The notes under the pieces were generated by a model, which saw nothing but the letters and a program-made list of their open reading frames with translations, was not told the DNA's origin and did not search any database. Positions 27,242 through 35,565 of a stretch of DNA of 53,042 nucleotides are shown here, in pieces. The stretch comes from Silicimonas sp. (GTDB taxonomy: Bacteria > Pseudomonadota > Alphaproteobacteria > Rhodobacterales > Rhodobacteraceae): assembly GCA_022820365.1 (NCBI GenBank), contig JAJEFO010000005.1, forward strand, positions 1 to 53,042. Reading direction: 5' to 3'. The number at the start of each line of letters is the position of its first letter. The stretch's first letter is position 1. Made by a program: the position numbers and the translations under genes.

Positions 27242-28029
27242 ACAATGCCCTCCCGCTGCATGATCTCCTCGATGAGCGTTATATCCGAGGGATTGTTCAA
27301 CTCCCAGAAGGTCCGTCCACGCGCATCGACCTCAACACATCGGACGGGGATTCCCCATTCAAGAAAGCGCAGCTGTTCAAGGCCTTCCGCCGCCTCGAGT
27401 GCGCCAACCGGCAAGCCAGCATATCGCCTGAGCGCATCAGGGCGATAGGCATAGCAGCCGACATGGTGAAATGAGGTCGTGTCGGACTTGGCGTTCTGGT
27501 CGCCAAAGGGCAGCACTTCCTTCGAAAAGTATAGCGCGTCGCCTCCTTGCCTGAACACGGCCGTCGTCGCGCCGACCCGCCCGGTCTTCCGGTCCGCGCG
27601 GAGCAAGGCGAGATGATCATCTTCCGTCTTGAGGACAGGCGTTGCGACCTGCACCGCAGGGTCGGCCATGGCTGCGGACAGCGCCTCGACAAAATGTGGC
27701 GGCGTCAGCGGTGCGTCGCCTTGGACATTGATCACAATGTTCGGCTCATCGTCCAGATTTTGAAGACCTTCCGCGCAACGCTCCGTCCCGTTTCTCGGGT
27801 GTTCGGACGTCATCATCACGTCCGCCCCGAACGCTTCCGCGACATCGGCAATGCGTCGGTCGTCGGTCAGGACGTACACGGCACTGACACCCGCAACCTT
27901 GCAGGCCGCCTCCCAGCTTCTTTGGATCAGGGGTCGCGCATCGCCGGTCGCGCCCCTGAGCATTGCGAGGGGCTTGCCCGGAAACCGGACAGATGGATAG
28001 CGGGCCGGAATGAAGATGACGTTCTGCAC
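27238..28029 (-). CDS. kdsB: 3-deoxy-manno-octulosonate cytidylyltransferase (CMP-KDO synthetase)
   Basis: Activates KDO with CTP to CMP-KDO. The 263-aa protein begins MQNVIFIPARYPSVRFPGKPL, the KdsB nucleotide-binding N-terminus, and contains NVQGDAPLTPP and a FHHVGCYAYR segment. The GTG at 28029 is chosen because it directly precedes this motif and has GAGGG upstream; an upstream ATG at 28077 adds 16 unrelated residues. It is first gene of the KDO operon. The sequence after the KPL motif (MLRGATGDARPLIQRSWEA) is somewhat unlike enterobacterial KdsB, suggesting a divergent branch. Confidence 0.94.
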   Translation of the reverse strand: MQNVIFIPARYPSVRFPGKPLAMLRGATGDARPLIQRSWEAACKVAGVSAVYVLTDDRRIADVAEAFGADVMMTSEHPRNGTERCAEGLQNLDDEPNIVINVQGDAPLTPPHFVEALSAAMADPAVQVATPVLKTEDDHLALLRADRKTGRVGATTAVFRQGGDALYFSKEVLPFGDQNAKSDTTSFHHVGCYAYRPDALRRYAGLPVGALEAAEGLEQLRFLEWGIPVRCVEVDARGRTFWELNNPSDITLIEEIMQREGIV

Positions 28030-28168
28030 GTAACCCTCGCTTTCTGAACCGCTTGCACGAAACATTTTGTGAGGCAACCGGGATTACGCACCATTCTTGC
28101 GAGAGGTCCTTGTCCCAAGAGCTGAAACCCGAGGCTGACTTGGGTCCGGGCAGCCCGATGCGGCACGA

Positions 28169-28888
28169 CTACTCCCTTGTGTCACGTTTGGCTCGAAACC
28201 CCGTCGCAACAACGAAATTCTCTCGCGAATCAGCGCGGCTTGCCGGGGGCTTCATGTTGACGACCTTTCTGAACCGCCGCTTGAGAACCGCCTGCAGGCT
28301 GGAATCTGCCCCGCCTGCAAGAACCTTGGCGACAAAGGTCCCACCCTCGTCGAGCACGTCGAAGGCGAGATCCGCCGCCGCCTCGCAGAGTGCCATGATC
28401 CTCACATGGTCGGTTTGCCTGTGTCCGGACGAATTTGCCGCCATGTCCGACATCACGACGTCGGCCTTGCCGCCAAGCCAGTCTCGGACTCGGTCATCCG
28501 CGCCTTCGGAGAGAAAATCCAGCACGTGGATTTCTGCTCCCGGGATCGGCTCGACTGCCTTCAAGTCGATGCCAATGACACGCCCGGCTGCCTTGCCCTG
28601 TTTCGTGCTGAGCGCATTCACGCGTCTTACCGCAACCTGGCACCAGCCGCCTGGTGCCGAACCGAGGTCCAGAACCCGCGCGCCCGGCTTCAGGAACCGG
28701 TGCTTGTCGTCGATTTCGATGAGCTTGTAGGCCGCTCGCCCCCGATAGCCCTCGCCCTTGGCACGGCGCACATACGGGTCGTTCAACTGCCGCTCGAGCC
28801 AGCGGGTGGAGGACAGCTTCCGCCGCCGGGCGGTGGCGACGCGCACCTTCAGGTCGCGTTCCGCGCGTCCACTTGTCTTCCTTGCCAT
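28169..28888 (-). CDS. rlmE: 23S rRNA (uridine-2'-O)-methyltransferase RlmE (FtsJ)
   Basis: SAM-dependent 2'-O-methyltransferase for the 23S rRNA A-loop (U2552). The 239-aa protein starts [15 protein letters not shown] from the ATG at 28888; a GTG at 28897 is also possible. Motif I is [15 protein letters not shown], with [12 protein letters not shown] (catalytic Asp) and a Lys in GTFVAKVL. The N-terminal basic extension is usual for alphaproteobacterial members. It lies upstream of kdsB on the same strand after 139 bp and is functionally separate. Confidence 0.95.
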   Translation of the reverse strand: MARKTSGRAERDLKVRVATARRRKLSSTRWLERQLNDPYVRRAKGEGYRGRAAYKLIEIDDKHRFLKPGARVLDLGSAPGGWCQVAVRRVNALSTKQGKAAGRVIGIDLKAVEPIPGAEIHVLDFLSEGADDRVRDWLGGKADVVMSDMAANSSGHRQTDHVRIMALCEAAADLAFDVLDEGGTFVAKVLAGGADSSLQAVLKRRFRKVVNMKPPASRADSRENFVVATGFRAKRDTRE

Positions 28889-29063
28889 GAGTTCCACTGA
28901 ACCACGGCACTCGGAATTTGCAAGGCGCGACGATCGGAATTGCCGCGTGCCGCTGAAGCCGAACGCCGCAGATGCTGCACGAGAATCTGGTTCATTCTCC
29001 TGCTTGGTTCGGGTGATCCGAGTGGAGAGTCCGGATGCAATTGAGCCGCGGGACTCAGATGAC

Positions 29064-29666
29064 TCAGACTTGCCCGAGCACTTCCTTAACGTAGCGCTGT
29101 GTTTCGGGGAACGGAGGCACGTCTCCGTATTTCTTCACCGTGTAAGGTCCGGCGTTGTACGCGGCGACCGCCAGCCGCCATGACCTGAAGACGCGATACT
29201 GTTCGGCAAGGTAGCGTGCACCACCCTCAAGGTTCTGAACTGGGTCGTGGGGGTTGACGCCAAGAGACCGTGCCGTTGCAGGCATAAGCTGCGTCAATCC
29301 GATGGCGCCTCTGCTCGAACGGGCCTCTGCGTCCCATCTGGACTCTTTCATGATGAGCCGAAGGAACACGTCTTCCGGGATTTCGTAGCGCCGCGCCAAT
29401 TCGCAGGCGACCTTCAGGAATTTCGGCGAATCAGCGACCGGCTCCTGTTTCAGCGCCGCCACTTCCAAACCTTCTGGCGTGACTGCGTTTCGAAACTGCG
29501 GACGAAGCGAACCTCGATACTTCGGCGCAATGGCACCCAAAGTTGCTATCTGGCGTTTAGAGATTTCCGCCCTTTCCCCCGACAACGGCGTTGCCGCTGT
29601 GAGAGGAACCGCCAATGCCAGAAATACAGGAAAGACTGCACCGATTATGCAGCTAGATCGAATCAA
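29064..29666 (-). CDS. Lytic murein transglycosylase (SLT domain)
   Basis: Periplasmic peptidoglycan lyase of 200 aa. A signal peptide at residues 1-25 ([25 protein letters not shown]) is followed by a spacer and an SLT domain from about residue 85. The catalytic Glu108 lies in [10 protein letters not shown], followed by [13 protein letters not shown] and AYNAGP, the family hallmarks. It is divergent from the SDR gene, with about 108 bp between starts. It is a short transglycosylase like those used in cell-wall turnover or in local opening of the wall; no secretion or conjugation genes are nearby to specify a role. Confidence 0.93.
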   Translation of the reverse strand: MIRSSCIIGAVFPVFLALAVPLTAATPLSGERAEISKRQIATLGAIAPKYRGSLRPQFRNAVTPEGLEVAALKQEPVADSPKFLKVACELARRYEIPEDVFLRLIMKESRWDAEARSSRGAIGLTQLMPATARSLGVNPHDPVQNLEGGARYLAEQYRVFRSWRLAVAAYNAGPYTVKKYGDVPPFPETQRYVKEVLGQV

Positions 29667-29774
29667 AATTTATCCTCCAGGGGCTTCGCGAGCCGAACGG
29701 ACCTTAGCGTTGGGGTCCGAATCCGGCAACGGGCAGGCATTGACGATCATGAGTGCTGTGGCAAAAGGGTCACA

Positions 29775-30419
29775 ATGAGCAAGATCGCCGTTGTAACCGG
29801 AGCCTCTCGAGGGCTTGGGGCCGCGCTGGCCGAGGCGCTGGCCAAAGATCATCACGTAATTGCCATGGCACGAACTTCCGGTGGTCTCGAAGAGCTTGAT
29901 GACCGCATTCAGGGCGCCGGCGGAAGCGCAACGCTCGTGCCGGTCGATCTAACCGATTCCGATGCCTGTGCCGCCGTGTGCCGCAGCATTCAGCAACGTT
30001 GGGGACGCGTCGATCTTTGGGCACATGCGGCCGTCCATGTCGCGCCGCTTGCGCCTGCCGCACATCACGATCCCAGAGACCTGGCAAAATCCCTTGCAAC
30101 CAACGTCACCACGACCGCCACGCTGATCACTTGCTTGGCTCCACTTCTTGAGGTCGCCGAAGACGGCAAGGCGATCTTCTTCGACGATGCCCGTGCGGGC
30201 GAGCAGTTCTTCTCTGTCTATGGCGCGACAAAGGCGGCCCAGATATCGCTTGCCAGATGCTGGGCGGCGGAAACCGCGCGCACAGGCCCGCGTGTCATGA
30301 TTCTATCGCCTCCGCCTATGCCAACCGCTACCCGGGCAAGATTTTTCCCAGGCGAGAACACGGGCGCCTTGACCTCGCCGGATGCCGCCGCGCGCGGTAT
30401 CCTGGCAGCCATTGGCTGA
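29775..30419 (+). CDS. SDR-like oxidoreductase with altered catalytic residues
   Basis: Short-chain dehydrogenase/reductase fold protein of 214 aa. The N-terminus MSKIAVVTGASRGLGAALAEAL carries the TGxxxGxG cofactor motif. YGATK supplies the Tyr and Lys of the active site. The usual Ser region (ISSxAG) reads FFDDARAG, so Ser is replaced by Asp, and the NNAG motif reads AHAA. It could be a reductase with unusual chemistry or a non-catalytic relative. The ATG at 29775 is chosen over upstream in-frame starts because it opens directly on the Rossmann motif. Substrate unknown. Confidence 0.85.
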   Translation: MSKIAVVTGASRGLGAALAEALAKDHHVIAMARTSGGLEELDDRIQGAGGSATLVPVDLTDSDACAAVCRSIQQRWGRVDLWAHAAVHVAPLAPAAHHDPRDLAKSLATNVTTTATLITCLAPLLEVAEDGKAIFFDDARAGEQFFSVYGATKAAQISLARCWAAETARTGPRVMILSPPPMPTATRARFFPGENTGALTSPDAAARGILAAIG

Positions 30420-30562
30420 ACGGTCGCGGGAGTCGGCACTGCGTAGAGCCAGTGGTGACCCGGCGATGTGTGATCTCGTGCGCGCTCGGCTCTTGACATG
30501 ACAGGAGTCCAGGTCACGGATTCCATGCCGCAAAAAGAATCGGGTCGCCTGGCCACAAGGGC

Positions 30563-30608
30563 GACAAGCGTGCCTTGTCCGGCGCGACGCGCTCCCCTAA
30601 AGCAGGGG
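30563..30608 (+). promoter_or_regulatory. Paired hairpins at the surE translation start, one occluding the ribosome site
   Basis: Two small perfect stems precede surE: GACAAG/CTTGTC with a 5-nt loop at 30563-30579, and CCCCT/AGGGG with a 5-nt loop at 30594-30608. The second ends one base before the surE ATG at 30610, and its right arm AGGGG is the only Shine-Dalgarno-like sequence there. Translation might therefore depend on melting of this stem. No known riboswitch class is recognised. Confidence 0.4.
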
Positions 30609-30609
30609 C

Positions 30610-31398
30610 ATGCGCATTCTCATCACCAACGACGATGGCATCAATGCGCCAGGCCTCCGGGTTCTGGACGAAATCGCACGTGAAATCGCCGGCAAAGACG
30701 GCGAGGTCTGGACCGTGGCGCCTGCATTCGAGCAGTCGGGCGTGGGGCATTGCATCAGCTACACCCATCCCACGCTCCTGTCCGAATTCGGACCGCAATG
30801 CTTCGCGGCGGAAGGATCACCGGCCGATTGCGTGCTCGCGGGGCTTCATCAGGTGATGAAGGATGCACCACCCGACCTCGTGCTTTCGGGGGTGAACAGG
30901 GGCAACAACGCCGCCGAAAACGTCCTCTATTCCGGTACCGTGGGAGCGGCCATCGAGGCCGCCTTGCAGGGGATTCCCGCGATCGCGCTCAGCCAGTTCT
31001 TCGGACCAGAAAGTGCCAATCTGGAAAGCCCGTTTGAAGCCGCGCTCGGACACGGGGCGGAAACCGTACGGAAGCTCCTGAAGGACGGGATCTGGGAGGA
31101 CGAATCCTATCGGGTCTTCTACAACGTCAATTTCCCCCCGAATTCTGCCGCCGCAGTCCGGGGCGTTCGGGTCACGACCCAAGGTTGGCGCGAGGGAACC
31201 AGATTCGGAATCGAGCCGCACCGCTCGCCGTCGGGTCGCATGTTCCTATGGGTCAAGGGCGGTCCGCAGCACACGCCGACGGGACCAGGCACGGATGTGG
31301 CCGCGAACCTTGACGGCTTCATTTCCGTGACCCCGCTTCGGGCGGATCTGACAGCGCACGACGTGATCGGGGCCTTGCGCGACCGGCTTGACGCATGA
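30610..31398 (+). CDS. surE: 5'/3'-nucleotidase SurE
   Basis: Metal-dependent nucleoside monophosphatase of 262 aa, implicated in survival in stationary phase together with Pcm. The N-terminus [15 protein letters not shown] provides the two metal-binding Asp residues D8 and D9; the Ser of EQSGVG and the Asn of SGVNRGNN complete the site. Its stop overlaps the pcm start as ATGA, a conserved pair. The ribosome site lies within a small hairpin only one base from the ATG, which is unusual. Confidence 0.96.
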   Translation: MRILITNDDGINAPGLRVLDEIAREIAGKDGEVWTVAPAFEQSGVGHCISYTHPTLLSEFGPQCFAAEGSPADCVLAGLHQVMKDAPPDLVLSGVNRGNNAAENVLYSGTVGAAIEAALQGIPAIALSQFFGPESANLESPFEAALGHGAETVRKLLKDGIWEDESYRVFYNVNFPPNSAAAVRGVRVTTQGWREGTRFGIEPHRSPSGRMFLWVKGGPQHTPTGPGTDVAANLDGFISVTPLRADLTAHDVIGALRDRLDA

Positions 31399-32036
31399 CA
31401 CTCAAGGACGAGCAGCGCATGCAGTTCGTGTTCTCGCTCCGCCAGCATGGAGTGACGGATGCGCGCGTTCTCGAAGCCATGGAAGTGATCGACCGCGGAG
31501 ACTTCGTGAAAGGCACTTTCGCCGAGCGGGCCTACGACGACACGCCGCTGCCGATCGCGTGTGGCCAGACGATCAGCCAGCCTGCTATCGTCGGCCTCAT
31601 GACGCAGGCGCTTGACGTCGCGCGACGCCACAAGGTGCTCGAGATCGGCACCGGATCGGGCTACCAGGCGGCCGTTCTCAGTCAGCTGGCACGTCGGGTC
31701 TACACGATCGAACGGCATCCGCGGCTGGTGCGGGAGGCGCGGGAAGTCTTCGAGCGTCTGGGACTTGCCAACATTACGGTGCTGACGTCGGACGGAAGCC
31801 GGGGATTTCCCGAACAGGCTCCGTTCGACCGGATCATCGTGACCGCAGCCGCCGAAGACCCTCCTGGGCCACTCCTTGCCGAGCTGAAGACCGGCGGCAT
31901 CATGGTCGTGCCCGTGGGTCGGTCCGACGCGGTGCAAGTCCTGATCAAGGTCACCCGAACCGAAACCGGATTCGAGTACGACGAGCTCTTGCAGGTGCGT
32001 TTTGTGCCGCTCATTGAGGGAATGGGCGACGAATAG
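31395..32036 (+). CDS. pcm: Protein-L-isoaspartate O-methyltransferase
   Basis: Repairs isoaspartyl residues in ageing proteins by methylating them with SAM. The 213-aa protein has the family's [17 protein letters not shown] segment near residue 47 and the SAM motif [18 protein letters not shown] near residue 77. It is translationally coupled to surE by a 4-bp overlap and followed after about 220 bp by the LysM/M23 lipoprotein, the usual surE-pcm-nlpD order of proteobacteria. Confidence 0.96.
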   Translation: MTLKDEQRMQFVFSLRQHGVTDARVLEAMEVIDRGDFVKGTFAERAYDDTPLPIACGQTISQPAIVGLMTQALDVARRHKVLEIGTGSGYQAAVLSQLARRVYTIERHPRLVREAREVFERLGLANITVLTSDGSRGFPEQAPFDRIIVTAAAEDPPGPLLAELKTGGIMVVPVGRSDAVQVLIKVTRTETGFEYDELLQVRFVPLIEGMGDE

Positions 32037-32260
32037 AGTTCAATGCGCCGCAACTCGGCGTCTCGTTCCGACAGCATGGATTATTTCCCAGCGAACGTTG
32101 CCTTCGGTGCGAACGACGCCTTTTTTGGTTGGCGTAGATCGGGCGATCAATGCTATAGTGCAGTCAAGGTTGCGACAGTGAATTACGGGCAGGTGCGTGA
32201 CGCGACATCACCGACGGCTTCAGAGAAGGCTGCGGCATCAGGCATGAGGAGCAAATACAC

Positions 32261-33235
32261 ATGACGCAAGCGGCATTTACGACTCGGCTGGCTGTTCTGC
32301 TGTCCGGCACGTTGGCGCTTTTTGCCTGCGGTGGCGAAGATCCTAGAAATTTTGATTTTGATTTCCGGGGAGCGGCCGGACAGCTGGACACATCGGCGGC
32401 GGTGCGAGCCGCCATTGATTCCGCCCCGACTCCTGGCGGACAGAGCGAGATGCTCGCGCAGCCAAGTCGCGCACCGGATTCCGACGCAGGTTCGGTGAGC
32501 GTTGTTGAACTTGCCGGATCGGCGATTGACAGGGCAGATGGAACGTCCGGAACGTCCCCGGCCTCGGCTCCCGTGTACCATCGGGTGGTTGCCGGAGAGA
32601 CCGTGTTCACGATCGCGAGACACTATGGCGTGTCGGCCGAAAGCATCGCCGAGCAGAACAGGCTTGATCTCAACTCGGATCTGCAGGTGGGCCGGTACAT
32701 TGTGATTCCGCCAGCGGAGACTTCCGGAACCATTGAGACGACGATGGTGGCAATGCCGGGCTCAGGATCCGAAACACCGCTGCCGCCGTCGGCTTCGGAA
32801 CCCCTGCCAACCGCTGCGAACGAAGCGTCGGCACCGGCGGCAAGGCCAGCGGAGCTTGAAGGGCAGCAGACAGCTGCTTCGGACAGGTCCCGTCTGAGGA
32901 TGCCGGTTCAGGGCAGCATCGTTCGACCGTTCCAAAAGGGTTCGAACGAAGGCATCGGGATTTCGGCGGTGGCAGGAACTGTCGTTGTTGCGGCAGACGC
33001 GGGCACGGTCGCTGCGATCACGCGCGATACCGATCAGGTGCCGATTTTGGTGCTTCGACATGAGGGCAACTTGCTGACGGTCTACGCAGGTCTGGACGAA
33101 ATCGCGGTGGAAAAAGGCGACCGGGTCAAGCGTGGCCAGAAAATCGCGGTCGTGCGAAACGCGAACCCGCCGTTCCTGCACTTCGAGGTGCGCGAGGGAT
33201 TCAACAGCGTGGATCCCGGGCCCTACCTGAATTAG
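32261..33235 (+). CDS. LysM and degenerate M23 domain lipoprotein (NlpD-like)
   Basis: Envelope protein of 324 aa. The N-terminal signal ends in a lipobox-like LALFAC, with Cys23 as likely lipidation site. A Ser/Pro/Ala-rich linker leads to a LysM domain (about 105-150, YHRVVAGETVFTIARHYGVS) that binds peptidoglycan, then another linker, then an M23/LytM domain from about 215. The zinc ligands look lost: GIGISAVAGT replaces the usual GIDIAAPxGT, YAGLD stands where YxHL is expected, and only the His of FLHFEVRE is kept. This fits NlpD-type activators of amidases, which lack peptidase activity, and fits the position after surE-pcm. Confidence 0.9.
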   Translation: MTQAAFTTRLAVLLSGTLALFACGGEDPRNFDFDFRGAAGQLDTSAAVRAAIDSAPTPGGQSEMLAQPSRAPDSDAGSVSVVELAGSAIDRADGTSGTSPASAPVYHRVVAGETVFTIARHYGVSAESIAEQNRLDLNSDLQVGRYIVIPPAETSGTIETTMVAMPGSGSETPLPPSASEPLPTAANEASAPAARPAELEGQQTAASDRSRLRMPVQGSIVRPFQKGSNEGIGISAVAGTVVVAADAGTVAAITRDTDQVPILVLRHEGNLLTVYAGLDEIAVEKGDRVKRGQKIAVVRNANPPFLHFEVREGFNSVDPGPYLN

Positions 33236-33766
33236 CGCAAGTTTCCTCGTCAGGAGAGCCTCTCGCGCTGAAATTGCAGTGCGGGAGCGCTGCGGACACG
33301 CGCGCGCCCAGTGCATTCAGGTGCTGTGTCGATGGAGGTGTGCCCTATGTCTGCGCGGACCGGCAGCCTTGGCTTGCGACACATTCGCGGCATTCGTGAG
33401 AAATCCGTTTGCCAGCAAGACCGTGCACGGCCTTCCGCGGGATCTGGTGGAAGCAGTAAATCCGTGCTGCTTGCCAGCCTGTCCATTCCTGACCAAGCGG
33501 CATCCCCCGAGTCCGTCCAGCATCATCCTCTTCTGACCACCCCGCAGGATCCCCCATCCTTGTTTGTCAGGGAATCAAACTTACCAACAGTTGCTGCGGC
33601 TGGTTCGTCGAACATGTGGATAACTTCCGTTTGAGAGTGGTGCCCCTTCTGCGTACCATACGGGGCCGCCATCCCCTTTCGGGACGGTGATTGGCTGGCA
33701 GGGGAATCGGCCCCTTTCTCCCGCGGGAGGGGTTGGGCCGGCAAGGCACTCCATGCAGACGTCGCC
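33236..33766. other. Convergent intergenic region, no gene recognised
   Basis: This 531-bp gap lies between the ends of the NlpD-like gene and trpS. Several open frames exist on both strands but none has a ribosome site or protein-family features. The right part, from about 33660, is rich in GC hairpins, listed separately. Confidence 0.45.
33708..33740 (-). terminator. GC-rich hairpin 27 nt after trpS
   Basis: The perfect palindrome CTCCCGCGGGAG at 33718-33729 is flanked by the further arms CGGCCC (33708-33713) and GGGCCG (33735-33740), giving a long interrupted stem just downstream of the trpS stop. There is no T-tract after it on the minus strand, so intrinsic termination is uncertain; mRNA 3'-end protection is an alternative. 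Confidence 0.35.
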
Positions 33767-34792
33767 CTATCGGGGCGAAATCATGCCGACGATTTCGTAG
33801 GTTCTTGCAAGAACGGGCGCGGCGACTTCTCGAGCGCGCGCTGCACCGTCGATCAGGATGCGGTCGATCTCCGCCAGATCACCTAGAAGGCGGCTCATCT
33901 CGCCCGTTATCGGCGCTAGGGTCTCTACCGCAACTTCAGCGAGATGCGGCTTGAACTTTCCCCATCCCTGGCCTGCGACTTCTGTCATGACCGAATCCGG
34001 AGACTGCCCAATAAGGCCGGCGTAGATGTCGATCAGGTTGCGGGCCTCGGGCCGCTCCTCCAGTTCGCCGTAGGTCTCGGGCAGGGGCTCCGCGTCGGTT
34101 CTTGCCTTCCGGAACTTGAGCGCGATCGTGTCGGCATCGTCAGAAAGGTTGATCCGGCTCATGTCCGAGGCATCGCTCTTGGACATTTTTTTCGTGCCGT
34201 CACGCAGGCTCATCACACGCGTGGCCGGACCTTCGATCATCGGTTCGGTTATCGGAAAGAAGTCGATCTTGTAGTCATGGTTGAACTTCGCGGCTATGTC
34301 GCGCGTGAGTTCCAGATGCTGCTTCTGATCCTCGCCCACGGGCACATGGGTCGCGTGGTAGACAAGAATGTCGGCCGCCATGAGCGCAGGATAGGCGAAG
34401 AGGCCGAGCGAGGCGTTTTCCGCGTTCTTCCCGGCCTTGTCCTTCCATTGGGTCATCCGACCCATCCATCCCATGCGCGCGACGCAATTGAAAATCCAGG
34501 CCAGTTGCGTGTGTTCCGGAACTTGGCTCTGGTTGAACAGGATCGATCGTCGGGGATCTATGCCGGAGGCCATGAAGGCCGCCGCCGCCTCGCGCGTATT
34601 CCGGACCAGGTCGTCCGGCTCTTGCCACGTCGTGATCGCATGCAGGTCGACAAGGCAGTAGATGCATTCCTGCTTGCCGTCATTCTGGATGTCGACGAAG
34701 CGCTTGAGGGCTCCGAGGTAGTTGCCGAGCGTCAATCCGCCGGACGGCTGAATTCCCGAAAACACGCGGGGGGTGAAAGCTGTGGCCGGCAT
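33767..34792 (-). CDS. trpS: Tryptophanyl-tRNA synthetase
   Basis: Class I aminoacyl-tRNA synthetase of 341 aa. The HIGH-equivalent lies in [18 protein letters not shown] near residue 11, and the KMSKS loop is seen as [10 protein letters not shown] near residue 200. The ATG at 34792 ([13 protein letters not shown]) is preferred to an in-frame start at 34888, which would add residues without family similarity and overlap the divergent rhomboid-like gene. An AGAGGA lies upstream. Normal length, no anomaly. Confidence 0.96.
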   Translation of the reverse strand: MPATAFTPRVFSGIQPSGGLTLGNYLGALKRFVDIQNDGKQECIYCLVDLHAITTWQEPDDLVRNTREAAAAFMASGIDPRRSILFNQSQVPEHTQLAWIFNCVARMGWMGRMTQWKDKAGKNAENASLGLFAYPALMAADILVYHATHVPVGEDQKQHLELTRDIAAKFNHDYKIDFFPITEPMIEGPATRVMSLRDGTKKMSKSDASDMSRINLSDDADTIALKFRKARTDAEPLPETYGELEERPEARNLIDIYAGLIGQSPDSVMTEVAGQGWGKFKPHLAEVAVETLAPITGEMSRLLGDLAEIDRILIDGAARAREVAAPVLARTYEIVGMISPR

Positions 34793-34867
34793 GTGGCTGC
34801 GATCCTCTGGATTTTCCTGCTCGCGGCCCTTACCGAGAGCTTGTTTCTCCGTCAAGAAAGGCAGGCG

Positions 34868-35554
34868 ATGCAGGACGATCATTCTCAACCGACCTTCAAT
34901 GCCCTGCCGCCAGCCGTCGCGGCCCTGGCGGTGGTGATCTTCGTGGTTGAAGCGATACTTGCGTTTGGAGCCCGGGGATACGTCGGCGGGCCTGCAGGCA
35001 TTGGCTGGCGCACGGAAGCGATTCAGGATTTTGCCTTCTACGGCCCGCTACTTGCCTGGATCATCGAAACCGGCAATTGGACGCCCGAGCATCTCCGCCG
35101 GTTCGTTACCTATCCCTTCGTCCATCAGGGCTTCGCCCACGCGATCTTTGTCATAGTGTTCCTCCTGGCCATGGGGAAGCTCGTGGGCGAAGTGTTGGGC
35201 AACCTTGCTGTCCTTGTCCTGTTCTTCTGCTGCGGTGCCTTTGGGGCCCTAATTTTTTCCGGTCTTACAAGTGACGAGTTTCCCCTGATTGGTGGCTTCC
35301 CGTCGGTCTACGGCTTGATCGGCGCCTATACATTTCTGCTTTGGATCGGGTATGGCGCGACCGGGCAAAACCAGTACCGCGCCTTCACGCTGATTGGATT
35401 CCTGCTTGGAATCCAGCTTGTGTTTGCGATCATTTTCGGCGGGTCGAATGACTGGGTGGCCGATGCGGCCGGATTTGCACTTGGATTTGTCCTCGCTCCT
35501 GCACTCGCGCGCGGCGCGTTTCGCGGGTTCCTTGACCGGATGCGGCGCAGATAG
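34868..35554 (+). CDS. Rhomboid family membrane protein with substituted catalytic His
   Basis: Integral membrane protein of 228 aa with about six hydrophobic segments. The rhomboid pattern is clear: [11 protein letters not shown] in the second segment (His86 and His91), Ser146 in [13 protein letters not shown] where the GxSG nucleophile sits, and a final helix [13 protein letters not shown]. In active rhomboids the last helix has His before the GG pair (AHxGG); here Asp199 occupies that place, so the Ser-His dyad is broken. It is probably a pseudoprotease or acts differently. The ATG at 34868 follows an AGG-rich ribosome site; the long upstream open frame is antisense to trpS and not coding. 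It lies between murJ and trpS, convergent with murJ. Confidence 0.88.
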   Translation: MQDDHSQPTFNALPPAVAALAVVIFVVEAILAFGARGYVGGPAGIGWRTEAIQDFAFYGPLLAWIIETGNWTPEHLRRFVTYPFVHQGFAHAIFVIVFLLAMGKLVGEVLGNLAVLVLFFCCGAFGALIFSGLTSDEFPLIGGFPSVYGLIGAYTFLLWIGYGATGQNQYRAFTLIGFLLGIQLVFAIIFGGSNDWVADAAGFALGFVLAPALARGAFRGFLDRMRRR

Positions 35555-35565
35555 CCGAATTCAGC

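Noticed and set aside
33311-33634. 107-codon ORF after the NlpD-like gene
   Set aside because: No ribosome site or recognisable fold; composition typical of random open frames in GC-rich DNA.
33944-34867. Long upstream extension of the rhomboid-like frame
   Set aside because: It is antisense to trpS throughout and has no rhomboid features; open because of GC-rich codon bias.
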